The position numbers and the translations under genes were made by a program. The notes under the pieces were generated by a model. The model had not been told where the DNA came from and ran no database searches. It saw only the letters and a list, made by a program, of their open reading frames with translations. From NCBI RefSeq assembly GCF_026151205.1, contig NC_087074.1, forward strand, positions 9,457,226-9,521,225: 64,000 nucleotides of DNA, in the 5' to 3' direction. Positions within the stretch are counted from its first letter, which is position 1; the number at the start of each line of letters is the position of its first letter. Below are positions 23,201 to 34,488 of the stretch, one piece after another. The stretch is from Bolinopsis microptera. Taxonomy: Eukaryota; Ctenophora; Tentaculata; Lobata; Bolinopsidae.

Positions 23201-25128
23201 GTTTTTCATCATGTTTCCGTTCTTGACCTGCAAGTATATATTTTAGGATTATAGAACACACACCGGACTTATGACACTGTTTCTAAAGGAATTATTTTAA
23301 TTTGCTTTTCTGTAAATGTGTTTTGGTATCATATAATAAATAACCTATAAAAGTTAAGGAAAGTTATTCTTCTGTGGTGGAAGCATTTACCTGTAAATTA
23401 GCCAAGACCGGATGGGCATTCGTAAGAATAGGGTGGGCGTTGGTAAGGAGAGGATGAGCGTTGGTAAGAACAGGGTGGGCGTTCGTAAGGACTGGATGGG
23501 CGTTGGTGAGAAGAGGATGACCATTGGTAAGAACAGAGTGGCCGTTCGTAAGGACTGGATGGGCGTTAGTGAGGACAGGGTGTCCGTTTGCAGCAACTAT
23601 TGTGGTGTGGACAGCATTAGACTGAGCCGTTGTTGGAAGAAGGTTGGTAGGGAAAGTTGGGAATGCCGTGACAACTGAGCCCATGTTATTTGAGGCAACA
23701 ACGCCAGTCTGGGTTTGTAGTTTTACCTGAATAATGTGTGAAAAAGGTGTTCCATATCAGCTGTTAATTTAAACTTAAATTGTAATCCTCGAAAAGATAT
23801 TGAATAAGATATTTCAAGATATTATATATCCAGTCTTATCATCTTGTCAGCAATAAATAATTTAGTTGAAATCCGTACTTAGCTGAACGCAACTTTGACT
23901 GATCTGCTTTACATACCTGTATTGGTTGGGAAGCAAGCATAGTGGGCTGACCTGGCACAGCAGGAATGCTACCAGCTGCCATTAATGGCACAGTTATTAT
24001 ATTTTGGGATTTCTGGGTGGTTGTTACTGCAGTCACTATTGTCTGAAAGATTGGAATATCGTTATTTTTTTGAGTCATCAAATTATAATAAAAAGAATTT
24101 CTTAAAAATGATCATGCCCTCTAATCCAACTGGTTGAAAACATTGAACAAAAACTGCTAACTATGCTTCACAGTGATCAGACTTTTTTTCTTTTAACCAT
24201 GACCAGAATCAACCTAACAATAACATAGTTATTTCTTACAGGGAGGTTGGGAACAGAGTTTGCTTTGGTAAGGTTGGAGACGGCTACTCGGTCCAATGTT
24301 GGAGTCATTGTTGTGTCTTCACCATCACTTCCTGATGAAGTTGAACACGTTTTGAGTACTTGTGGCTATCATTACAGTGAAAAAGAAACTGAAAAATGGT
24401 ATCAATGGTATTACATTTCCAGCCCTTACTGTAAGGTATTTAAAACAACAAACCTGATGACTGAGATCTTTCATTTCTGTTCTTGTGTATAGACATGTTC
24501 AAACTCCAGGCTCCCTTGCTCAGCTGTTGAGCTTCTTTCAAGAGTTGAAGGTAATGAGAATTTTCAGAAGATAGAGATTCCACATTTTTGGTCAGTTTGA
24601 TAACCTCTGTTTTGAGAAGTTGAACATCATCTGGAAGGTCTTTCTCCTGTTTCAGCTGCTCAATAAAATTTACAGTCTTTTCTAGGATACAGTTCTTACT
24701 TAGTTTACCATTGCAATCAGGAACAAGCGCACATAACCTCACAATCCATTTATTGATCTTATCTTTTCTTTTTCTCTCTGTTTCATTGTGTATAATCCGT
24801 CTTTTATCTTCATCACTAGCATTTGGAGTAACAACATTTGAAATCGGAGTAGCAGCAGTCATGATGTAGTATGGTGAACAGTTTCCAGTCTTGGATGACA
24901 CGGAATATGGAGAACGAAAAACAGCAGTGCCAGGAATTTTGGTGGGTGCTGAAATAATAGTGTTAAAACTGACTACATGTAGCACAATATGGATTATTAA
25001 AGACGACAGTAAACTATAAAGAAACTTGTTGAAATTAAAAAATCACCTTTGTTTCTTTGATCTCTCTGACCATCTTGAATGTTTTCCTCGACTGACCCTT
25101 TCTTTTCAGGTGGGAGTTTATCAGACAT
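20259..25128 (-). CDS. USF3: USF3-like bHLH-leucine zipper transcription factor, complete, 13 exons, 816 aa
   Basis: Nuclear DNA-binding protein by family. Minus exons: 25047-25128, 24454-24948, 24240-24331, 23917-24042, 23391-23726, 23068-23227, 22739-22891, 22152-22328, 21840-21989, 21482-21675, 21166-21347, 20687-20830, 20259-20418 (2,451 nt, all phases agree). The bHLH is near the N-terminus (about residues 75-132). Its basic region is HNETERKRKDKIN with H81, E85 and Lys at the position that is Arg in USF1/2 and Max. Then come KNCILEKTVNFIEQLKQ and a zipper ending SENSHYLQLLKEA. N-terminal placement, the Lys and the zipper ending resemble vertebrate USF3 more than USF1/2, whose bHLH is C-terminal. 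The remaining 650 residues are Thr/Val/Gln/Pro-rich, as in activation domains, and include two tandem peptide repeats. The C-terminus is Ser/Pro/Asp-rich. USF-family membership is firm; the USF3 subtype is likely. Confidence 0.85.
21512..21649 (-). repeat. Coding tandem repeat MVGVQQGG, about 5.5 units
   Basis: A 24 bp unit in exon 10 of the USF3-like gene encodes MVGVQ(Q/N/H)GG. It is in frame and keeps the Gly/Val/Gln character of the presumed activation domain. Confidence 0.9.
23397..23588 (-). repeat. Coding tandem repeat HPVLTNA/G, about 9 units
   Basis: A 21 bp unit in exon 5 of the USF3-like gene encodes H-P-(V/L/I)-L-T-N-(A/G), nine times with few changes. Copy number may vary between alleles. 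Confidence 0.92.
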
Positions 25129-26402
25129 TTCTGCCTAAATATTTAGGATGATGTTTAATTTTTATTTGTTTTATCTAACTGTACACATTTCATGATGAAC
25201 ATTGCAAATAAAGTTAACAACTAATAAGACTGTATAGTTGAATATAAACTGAATGTGAGATTATGTAAACTAATGTACTTACTGCTTTTCCCCTGCAGTA
25301 AATTTCCCATTTACAATTGTCTCATAATGAATAACTTTAATTACAGCAACTCATAGCAAGTTAATGACTAGGTGGCCAGTGGCATAACGTTGCCTTTTGG
25401 CGCGCGGGGCCCTTCATTACGCCACTGTAGGTGACCGAAAGGTTAGAGCTTCTGCCTAGTGACACCTAGTGATCCTAGTCTAAGAAGTATGTTAAATATA
25501 GTTATGTTAATATTTTCCATCTTGGAGTACAAAGGGGAGACGTACTTTAGGTAATGATTGTTGCTTTGACTAAAATCAGGAACAAGTTGTCCTTGGGGTG
25601 CATCCGACCCTCGAACACTTATTAAGTAAAACAAAATTTTTAAGTAAATCAAAATTTAAGTTTTATTGCCATTACAATGAATAATGATATCATAATAAAT
25701 ATAAGTAGACATCCGATAATAAACTTATTACATCCAGTACAACCCAAGATGTCAGCCGACGCGACTTACAAAAATAAAGAAGGCTAGCATGTTATGTTCA
25801 TTGACAAGCGCCAAGGCAAGTGAGTGAGAGTCGGTTAAGGTACTAAACGGGATGTTAATATGTTAAATTGTAATACTGATCTTGTATAATCTATATTGTA
25901 ATCCATGTGTATCCAGAGCAGTAACATAACAGAGTAGCTAAGGATCCATTGGATTAATACGAAATTACACATCCCTGTGATGATCGGAAACGTTTTTTAT
26001 GTTAAATGGAATGGCCAGGGGCAGAGAAAAGATCAGGAATCTTCTTAGGATACCCATTATGCACATCTTCATAATAGTGTACAATAAACACAGTAGGAAA
26101 ACAAATTTTAGGAAAACAAATTTAAATTTTGGTATTTATTAATAACAATCAAAACATATCATATCATAAAAATAAAGCTGCGCGTTGGTTGACTGCCTCA
26201 GTAAGACGAATAATTTAAACTTGAAGGTGCCCTGCGCATTTACAGAACCTTATGCGGCAATCACATATTCATGAGGACCTGTGAGCGCCAAATTTAATTT
26301 AAAGTTTCTAGAGATCATACATCACTACGAGTTACTCATGCTTTTGGATTATAAGAGTGCGGATTGTCAGGTATTTCATTCATTCATACTTAATCGGTTT
26401 AA
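25129..26402. other. Intergenic; contains a 51 bp inverted repeat
   Basis: Upstream region of the USF3-like gene. At 25377-25427 CAGTGGCATAAC and its near complement CATTACGCCACTG face each other around a GC-rich centre with GGCGCGCGGGGCC, like the fused ends of a small DNA transposon. No gene is seen. Confidence 0.5.
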
Positions 26403-27107
26403 GCTGTATATTTAGAAACGGATGTAGAGAAAAAGGAGGAAACCTCTACTAATTTGATACTATCTGCCCAATACTGCAAAGAACTAAAAGACCTCAGAAT
26501 GTTCCTAGAATCTAAGAAACAGACTATTGAACACATAATTGGTGAGAACGTATCCATCACTATCGCAAATAGAAGAGGTAGTAACATAAGTGACCAACTC
26601 TTCAAACGAAGAAAATTCGCCACTACACCAGCAGAATACGTGAAACAGTCTAGAAGAGACAACAACACCTCATCACAAGCATGTAAAAGACCAAGATGCC
26701 TGACTTGCAAACTCACGGAAAACAACACTGATGGGAAATTTATTGTTAACAATCAGATATGTGAACTAGATATGAGTTTAAATTGTAGTGATGATAATGT
26801 TATATACGTAGCTCAATGTAAGTTATGTTCTAGTGGCTTCTATTTTGGCCAGACATGGCTACCCCTCAATATACGCATGAATAACCACAGAGCAGCTTTC
26901 AAACCAGAACATTATAATAAGTCATCATTAGCTCTGCACATTCACGATGTGCATTATGAAATGTTAGATGATAAACTTTCTAGTTTTAACTTTGGGATTA
27001 TCCGTAAATGCAATAGAGATGACCTGAACATGTATGAGTATATGTTTATCGAGAGATTTAAAGCCAGGATAATTGGTTTAAATAGGAGCAAGGTCAGTGG
27101 CAATTAA
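26403..27107 (+). pseudogene. Penelope-like element fragment: zinc finger plus GIY-YIG endonuclease
   Basis: Open for 234 codons from just after a stop at 26,400-26,402; the first ATG is at 26499. It encodes a basic linker, a Cys cluster CKRPRCLTC, then VIYVAQCKLCSSGFYFGQT...LNIRMNNHR, the pattern of the GIY-YIG nuclease with its preceding CCHH-type finger at the C-terminus of Penelope-like retroelements. This includes the Y...YFGQT core, the catalytic Arg helix, the HR pair and a later Glu (YMFIERF). No reverse transcriptase domain is found upstream, so this is a 5'-truncated copy. Absence of stops suggests a young insertion, or less likely a retained host gene. Confidence 0.72.
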
Positions 27108-27762
27108 TGTTATCTTTGGTTCAGGTCACACCTCACGTTCTTTCACTGGGTGTACGGCTATATTTTCCGCTTCCTAGTTCTCACTTTTGTACACCGAGTA
27201 ACGAGTTTACACTTTGTTGTTTTTTTTCTGCCCCATGAGTTTGTAACTTTACTATGGATTTTCAGATTAATTAACCGTATGTTTACTAATATGACATATT
27301 CTTCTGATATCAGTTTATTAAATTTTTGAGAGCTTGATCATGAGACATTATTTCAAATTGCCCTTTCCGAATCGTTCGGTGCAATGTATGCGAGTATGAC
27401 CAATATATAACCTTACTTTATTCGTATGTTTGGCCTCAACACAAATTTTGGCCACGTCTACTCAAGAAAACAGTTTCAGTGGTCAAATATTAAGGACCAC
27501 CATTGTTGTTTTTTTAATCAAGTTACGATCTACATTGATTTATACATAAAATTGAATTTTAAATAGAAATGTGAATATATTAAAATTTAAAACTTTCAAA
27601 ACGAAGGCTTATAAATATTATTGAATTATGATTGTAAAATAAAGGATAAATTTTTAATTTGTTTCATTTAACATTTGTTTTACTAATTAGTAAAATAAAT
27701 CGTTAAACTAATCAAATTGTTTTGTTAAAAGTTTTGATACAATATTTTACCTCAAATTGGTT
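27108..27762. other. AT-rich stretch without a recognised feature
   Basis: Probably the remaining 3' part of the Penelope-like fragment followed by AT-rich spacer. Nothing further is supported. Confidence 0.4.
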
Positions 27763-28290
27763 AATAACGGGTGATATTGTAGGTTTACAACCTACCAGGA
27801 CGCGCGCCGAGTTGGACTCGTTGATGGTCCTGTTGACGGATGTTACTCGTCTAAATTTCTTCGAAGTAGCGTGCGCTGCTTTCTTCTCGATGGCAAGAGC
27901 TACGAAGTAGCGCGCGCCGGGTAAGATCATTAACAATGGTCAAATGGTCCTGTATATATATATATGGAACAGATATTTTACGAGTATCACCCGTTAACGG
28001 GTGATACTGGTAAAATATTTGTTCCGTCGACGAGTCCAACTTTTATTGACAATGTCAACCTTTTAATTCTAGATCGTTGCTCTGCGAAAAATGCTAGTTT
28101 GCACGGCGCATCGAAGCTAAGCGTCGAAGTCCTCCAAGTCCAACTCGGCGCGCATCCAGGTAGATTATAAACCTACAAAATTGTAATTGGAGGACTTCGC
28201 CATTTCGACGCGCCGCGCAAACTAGTATTCTTGCTTCGCATCAACAACGATCTGGAAGGGTCGACATCGTCAATCAAGATTGTAACAAAG
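27763..28290. repeat. Nested foldback repeats with TAACGGGTGATA ends
   Basis: Several inverted repeats overlap here. At 27,963-28,024 two element ends meet head to head on a central TTAA (27994-27997), each GGAACA...GTATCACCCG. A second long hairpin has arms at about 28,040-28,135 and 28,183-28,285 sharing CTAGTTTGC, CGAAGTCCTCCAA and AGATCGTTG. A third pair joins the left start (GTAGGTTTACAACCTACC, 27,777) with 28,150-28,175. The same terminal sequence bounds the MITE at 30840-30986. Confidence 0.7.
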
Positions 28291-30839
28291 CAGAATCGCC
28301 ATGCTTTAACCAACACTTTTTGTACCACCATTTTTTATTTAAAATTCAATTAATTATTATATATATATATACAAATCAAGCGTTACATTTTAGCCATGCA
28401 AAATTACATTCCCAGGAACCCTGACCGGATGGGGCTTAACTTTGAAAGTAAAAGAGTTGGAGACTTCCGGTTTTTTGTAACATGTTCCTCTTTTAAAAGT
28501 AACGTTACCTCTCCAGGAGGAAAATTCAAGACAACGTAATTGTTGAGTTATCTCAAAATCTCCAGAAAAGTCCCCTTTCGGGCCGATCAAAAGTTTGCAA
28601 CTTTAACTTTGCGGATTCCTGTACTCTGGTTGGCTGAATTGTGTCACGTGGTAGCTGCCTGAACATTGGAATACGCCACGCGTGCAAATCATGCTTGTTG
28701 TTGCGCGCGAGGTCAAGCCGTCTGTTTAAATTAAACCAACTCTAGTACCACCACCAGCCGGTAACTTTTCCTGGGTATGAAGTAACCAATTAGGGCTATT
28801 AAATGCCGAACACAAGGATATTTCGTATTCGGATCATATGCCTGCAGGCCGTCTGTCGCTTAAGACCATGGTCGCTCTTAACTGAGCGATAAGTGACGTT
28901 AAGTGAGACCGTGAGCACCACTTCTTGCCAATTTGCTTTTGAATTACGGCCCAATCATGAAGTTAAACAGTACAAGTTGTGTTTTAACGGCAAAATACAG
29001 CGAATTCTAGCCCTTGAAAGTTGTAGGTTTGGAAGATCAATACGGATGCTTTAATTCATAAAAGTCTTAAGTTAGAACGGCCAAAACACCCTACTCGGCG
29101 TCAGCAAATTGACATATTTTAGTATTCTAATTGAAAAATGGTGCTGCAATATATAAGTTGCTTAATGTTTGATAAATCGTGTAACTAGAAGCAGTATATG
29201 CAAAGCAACTTAGGTGATAGGTGATAGGCAATATGAAATTACACATCTTACTTTAACTTTATCCCGTCACCCATGGACTTATCAATTAACGGCTGGTGGT
29301 GGTGTCATCGTTTGTCGTACTCAAAACGTTTCGCGGTTGCGAATGCCGGCCCATCGAGGAAAATCTTTTTACTTTGTATTTTAACCATTATAAAGTGTGA
29401 TTAGTCGGATATAGTACTGAGTTCAAACAGTCCCCGAAACGAAAAAGCAAACATTTGATTTTTGTTTCGGCGACTGAATCGTCGATGGGCCGGCAAATAT
29501 TTGTTGTCGAGTAGTGTTGAATACTCATATTAACATGATTATTGATTTAATTTAGGAATTGTATATAAATATCTTTGACCAAGTTTAATTGTTAATGAGA
29601 ATGCACCGTACCCCAGCACTGGGCGCGCGCGTTCAGCGTGGGGCTTTTCGTTTTTGATTTTACAAATGACATAGCAACTTTTAATGATTATTAATGGAAT
29701 TATCGGATATTTATAATTCAATATGTATTGATTCTTCTGTGGAAAATAAAAATTGTATTTTACTTTTTTTAAAATTGTATTTTACTTGGCCGGATGACAA
29801 CTAACTAAATTTTTTAAAATGAGAAAAATAAATTTGATTACGAGCGTGCTAAATCACTTTTGTCATACGATGTATGACCCGCCGCGCACGAAGTGCGCGG
29901 CTCCCCCTGTATCGTCAGGACGATAAATAGTGAAACGACCGTGGGGGTCGCAACGTGATACAAAATCACTTTACACATTACAGTCGATCTTCGAGATTGT
30001 TCTAAAAGGGCCCCCGATGAATGTAACCAACTTCAATCGATGTACTTTCGGACGCTGATTCCAAATCACCCCCATGCGACATAGGGCCAGGGTTAAAATG
30101 CTCTCCTGACGAGATATTGGCGAAAAACTGTATCGATCACGTGATATGACCGTATAATTTAAGGAAGTTAGTCTAATTTCTCATTAGGGTTAGGGTTTTA
30201 GCAAATGTTTTTGCTAAGGATTGGGTTAGGGTTAGGATTGGGATCAGATTAGAGCTAGGGACAGAGGGTTAAGGTTTCGAAAAGTCGTTCAGAACCATCT
30301 AGGGAATGGGTTAAAAAAGTCACGTGACAGTCGAGTGTTACCTGGGGACCCCAGGCTATTATGTTCATATACATAGCCTGGCGTAATTGAACCCTCTAAA
30401 ACGCGCAAGTAGGCGCGTCTATGCAATTTTAAAATCAAATAATCAGAATTTACAATCTAACTCAGAGCGGCTCTTGTAGCACATACGTCACTTCTTTACA
30501 ATTGGTAAATGGCGTGCACGTGATCTTTTGCGCGGCTGTAATTGGTTCTGAACGATCACGTGAATGCTGGTCACGTGCGCTATAACATCCAATGAGCATT
30601 CGCACTTTTTTCAGGGCGATAGAGGTCGTAATTCACTCAGCCCGAATAGAGATTCGGCGGAATGACCGGCTGAGCGCCGCCCAGTAAGTCGAGTGTAGAG
30701 TGATTAGTCATCATCTACTTGATTACATAATAATTAATTTGGCTGAACCAACACATAGCAAAAGCCACATTAACGTTGAGACCGTCAATAACAAACGACT
30801 GCCATTAGAATGCAACAAATATAGTTATTTCTAAAACAA
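28291..30839. other. Gene-free region with scattered CG-rich motifs
   Basis: No supported coding frame. There is a short GC hairpin CCGCGCACGAAGTGCGCGG at 29,882-29,900 and a degenerate TTAGGG-like tract at about 30,184-30,240. It is probably decayed repeats and spacer. Confidence 0.45.
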
Positions 30840-30986
30840 TTAACGGGTGATACTCGTAAAATATCTGTTCCATATATTACAATAAAACAAGTGTGTCACA
30901 AACTTCACAAGTGGATTCATGCTCTATAACCAAAGCCCTCACAATTTAATATATGGAACAAATATTTTACGAGTATCACCCGTTAA
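30840..30986. mobile_element. 147 bp MITE with TTAA ends
   Basis: Inverted repeats of about 36 bp, starting TTAACGGGTGATACTCG on the left and ending CGAGTATCACCCGTTAA on the right. TTAA at both borders is the duplication used by piggyBac and Kolobok transposases. There is no coding capacity. Confidence 0.85.
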
Positions 30987-32156
30987 TGTACACGTAGAAT
31001 CATGGCTAAGTGAAGATTGTGTATGTAAAATAAATTTGTTTCGCTATTTACAAATTCTTCATTTCGAAATTTAAATAATTAATAAATTTTACAGCAATAC
31101 ATTAAAATTTTAAATTTTTTTACGTGTTTGATAAAAGTGGTCTTCAACAGACAACAAATCTTTGATGTGCTCTCACTCAGGGATAACTCAACAAAGTTAG
31201 GTTATCGGAATTTATGTTTTACTCATACACTGCACAGTGCACAAGTTATATTACTTTAAAACACCAAAGCAGAATTTTTGCAGACCACTGTATGCAAACA
31301 TTTTGAAACGTAGCCCCAGCTTTTCTATACCATCAACAATCGAATTATAAAATGGCAGCAATAGACAAGATATTGCAAGGCTAGATACAGACGTCAACGA
31401 AAGATCATTCAGTATTAACAATTGAAAGGGTACTTCTCCCTCAAACCTGATACAACAGTGACAAGAGGATTTTACGGATGTACCCAGCACACAAGTTTTG
31501 CAGCTTCGAACTGGTCGGGCAGCGTCTGACAAAGAGAAAAAAAAACGTGAACATAATGAAAGCGGTGGTACCACCGCTTTCATTATGTTCACGTTTTGTG
31601 TCTAAACCGCTAACTTGACCCAACTCGTTTTCAGTACGAATTTGTTGTCCTTACTGTAATAAGTTATTTAGACCTTACCTGATAACCACTCCTAGAAGAT
31701 AAAGGTGTGTTTAGTTTGTGGTAAAGGCCTGAACTTTTGACTTTTGTGTTACTACAATGGTATGCAGTGAAATTGATTTTGTAATGCTTGCGGACATGCA
31801 TATGGTATTAAGACAAGGTTTTTATCGGCATTGCAGTAGTTTTTGCTCTTTGATCTCCTTACTCCTGTTATATTGTAAAAACAAAGTTGGGCCATTTGTA
31901 TGCAATGCCCTCGCTTTGCTGATCAATTAACATGCGACTGTACAAAGTCATGATAAAGTTGTAGGCATGCTTCTAGAGGAAAATATCGTCAGATACTTGA
32001 AGGCCCACAGGATACAACTGAAATTATAGCTTATATACAAATAATTATTTTATTATCTTGATATTTTTTGTGTTTGTCTAAATATGTTGTTTTCTTTGAT
32101 AAATTTTCAACCCTAATTACTTAGACCTATAATTGAAACTGTTTAGGTCCTAGGAA
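30987..32156. other. Upstream region of the 610 aa gene
   Basis: AT-rich spacer with no supported gene except the palindrome listed separately. A splice-acceptor-like TTTAGGTCCTAG lies just before the ATG at 32157, so a 5' untranslated exon may lie here. Confidence 0.4.
31542..31597. repeat. Perfect 56 bp palindrome, no spacer
   Basis: Arms of 28 bp meet at GGTACC with the axis between 31569 and 31570; all 28 pairs match. Key sequence on the left arm: CGTGAACATAATGAAAGCGG. Confidence 0.95.
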
Positions 32157-33989
32157 ATGAATGTGGGAGAAGCTTTGTTAACAACTACTGCTAATCACCT
32201 TGGTACCTACAATGAGGAAACTGATCGTTTCATCCTTACTGACAAATCAAGCATCCTTACTTGTACAGTGAAGACTGATGTTCATAGCAGAATCATTGAC
32301 TGTTCTGTTTCAAGTTCACTATTCGAACACAGTAATGACCAAATTCTTGACAGCTGGAATTATGAGTGTGAAAATGAATGCATAGTTATCAAATCAAAAG
32401 CAGTTCATCTCATCAAAGAATCAAAAGCAGAGAAACACAGATACCAACCAGAGAATTTGCCAATACTTGGATGCTGTTCATTCGAAGGCTATGTTGTTAC
32501 TGTAACTTCCACAAGTTATACTGTTTGCAATCTTTCAGACCTTTCAACTTATTCCCACAACGTAAGTGAAATTAAGAAATGCACTTCACTTATAGCTGGA
32601 TGGAATATGAAAATTGCTGTTGATGGCTACAGATCTGTGAAGCAAATAGATGTCCTTATCTGTGATGGTAGCAAAGTGTATCATTATGTTGGAGATCTTG
32701 TATCTGTCATTGATACTGGTAGAGTGCTTTCATTTTGCAAAACAGAGTTTGGCTACCTTGCTGCTTATGAAACCAATTGGCGACTCAGCCCCATGCACTT
32801 GTTTGGGGATCAGCCAATTAATTTGGATAGTTTGGAAATACCTAGAAACCACAGATCATCTAGTGAGGCTAGGTTACAGCTATATGGGTGGGATATGGAA
32901 CTGTTGGATGACAAGAATCTCCCTGGGCACAATGAACCCACTCTTCTTGTTGAAAGACGAAATGTGGTTTGTGTTTCAGGATTTTACAAGCATGTCATAA
33001 GCATATTTTTCCTGAAGAATGGAACAATCAGTCATACAAAAGACATTTCGATTGGTCTGGAAGGAAGATGTGCTGGCCTTGCATTCATGAAAAACAATCT
33101 ACTTGTTTTGAGGCGTAGATTTGATTCTGACAATATTCTGCTTACATTTCCCTCTAAGTCTGGTACTGTTACAGGAGATGTAAGCCTTGAAGTGATCAAA
33201 CTAGACGAGCATATAGGAAAGTTAATGGGTAAAAAGAGAAAGCATAAACGGAATATGGATAAACAATATGGAAATATTAGTGATCAATCAACTGAAGGAA
33301 TGATGAGCTATCCTCAATTTATTCGTGACAACATTACTGAGGAGGAAATTGAACAAAAAGCCCAACAGATATTAGAGGAGTATCGTTCTAAACCTCCTCG
33401 AACCGGATCATTCTCAGAGTCTGAGCTGTCAGAAGGCACTCTCGAGATACTAGCAGAGTGTAAACCTCGCCATCCATTTATCCCAATCCCGGTTTGTGAT
33501 TCATCAGAGGATGAGGAATATGAACTGCTTATGCCTGGACAGTTCGTATTGCCCGCTCATAATATTCAGAACAAGTCTGATTTAATCAAGGAAGTGTGTT
33601 TGGACGCAAAGGATGAGGAATCTGAATTACTTATGCCTGGAAAGTTGATAATGCCTGCTTTCATGAGTCCTAGTGGTCAAAACACTTCTAATTTAATAAA
33701 GGAAGTTTTTTCAGAAACAACAGAGTTGAGAAATAAATTGCCCGTCTTCATGACTCATGACGGTCAGAACACGTCAACTTTAATTAAGGAAGTTCGTTCA
33801 GCTGCAGTTGAGTCAGGAAACGAAGCAAAAACTAGCACCAACATCTCAGAGAAAGCGAATCAGAACAATTGTAACAGTAATGAAATTCCTTCTAAATTCG
33901 ATGAAAAACTTGACAAAATAATCAATTTACTGGAAAGACAAAATCTTTTGCTTGAGATGATTGCTAGACAATCTCTGGTAGATAAATAG
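32157..33989 (+). CDS. Unrecognised 610 aa protein, single long exon
   Basis: An uninterrupted frame with ATG at 32157, by far the longest non-transposon frame in the window. I do not recognise the family. The first 350 residues are beta-strand-like (alternating hydrophobics with turns, such as VLICDGSKVYHYVGDL) and could be a degenerate beta-propeller; this is inference only. A basic patch GKKRKHKRNMDK near residue 358 may be a nuclear signal. The next segment is acidic and Ser/Pro-rich. Residues about 455-545 hold three copies of a unit with (Y/S)ELLMPG(Q/K), a PAF/PVF core and (D/N/T)LIKEV. The C-terminus (about 581-606) is a short leucine-rich coiled coil. It lies 50 bp upstream of a hAT insertion that probably sits in its 3' UTR. 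It could be an intronless host gene or a domesticated element gene. Confidence 0.7.
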   Translation: MNVGEALLTTTANHLGTYNEETDRFILTDKSSILTCTVKTDVHSRIIDCSVSSSLFEHSNDQILDSWNYECENECIVIKSKAVHLIKESKAEKHRYQPENLPILGCCSFEGYVVTVTSTSYTVCNLSDLSTYSHNVSEIKKCTSLIAGWNMKIAVDGYRSVKQIDVLICDGSKVYHYVGDLVSVIDTGRVLSFCKTEFGYLAAYETNWRLSPMHLFGDQPINLDSLEIPRNHRSSSEARLQLYGWDMELLDDKNLPGHNEPTLLVERRNVVCVSGFYKHVISIFFLKNGTISHTKDISIGLEGRCAGLAFMKNNLLVLRRRFDSDNILLTFPSKSGTVTGDVSLEVIKLDEHIGKLMGKKRKHKRNMDKQYGNISDQSTEGMMSYPQFIRDNITEEEIEQKAQQILEEYRSKPPRTGSFSESELSEGTLEILAECKPRHPFIPIPVCDSSEDEEYELLMPGQFVLPAHNIQNKSDLIKEVCLDAKDEESELLMPGKLIMPAFMSPSGQNTSNLIKEVFSETTELRNKLPVFMTHDGQNTSTLIKEVRSAAVESGNEAKTSTNISEKANQNNCNSNEIPSKFDEKLDKIINLLERQNLLLEMIARQSLVDK

Positions 33990-34488
33990 TAATTATTTAA
34001 ATTTTGTTCACCTTGGAAGTTTTTTAAATTATCTCGTTTGAAGTAGGGTTGCCAACCGATATTACCGGGCGATAATTATCGGCGATAATTTCCCATAAAC
34101 CGTTATCGATTATCGCGATAATTTTCGATAATTATCGCGATAATCAACCAATTTTTATTATGGTAAAATGGCCACATTTAGCATATTTTTCGAATCTATT
34201 TCTCTGTTTGTATTAACTAAAGTTGAAACCCAGTGCTAGCATAATTTGCAGTGTGATACTGATGGTATGCTGACGTGCTGTGTAGTATGTAATGTGTATG
34301 AATTTGTGGCAGTGAAAATTGAAATGTTGCGTTATCGCATCTAATAAGTAACTTGGAGGTTGTTATATATGGTCCACCCGTATTCACACTCCGACCTGAG
34401 TTTAGTCATTTTCCGATACGAGATTGGGGACGGGTTCTATAAACAAACTATCAACAAACATATGGTCAGACGTATTTATTGTCGTTTG

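Noticed and set aside
23397-23588. Regular 21 bp repeat resembling a CRISPR-like array
   Set aside because: No spacers; it is an in-frame coding repeat in an animal gene.
30184-30240. Degenerate TTAGGG text as an interstitial telomere
   Set aside because: Only a few imperfect units; consistent with an old trace but too weak to call. The same holds for the AACCYTAAC-like text near 5,050.
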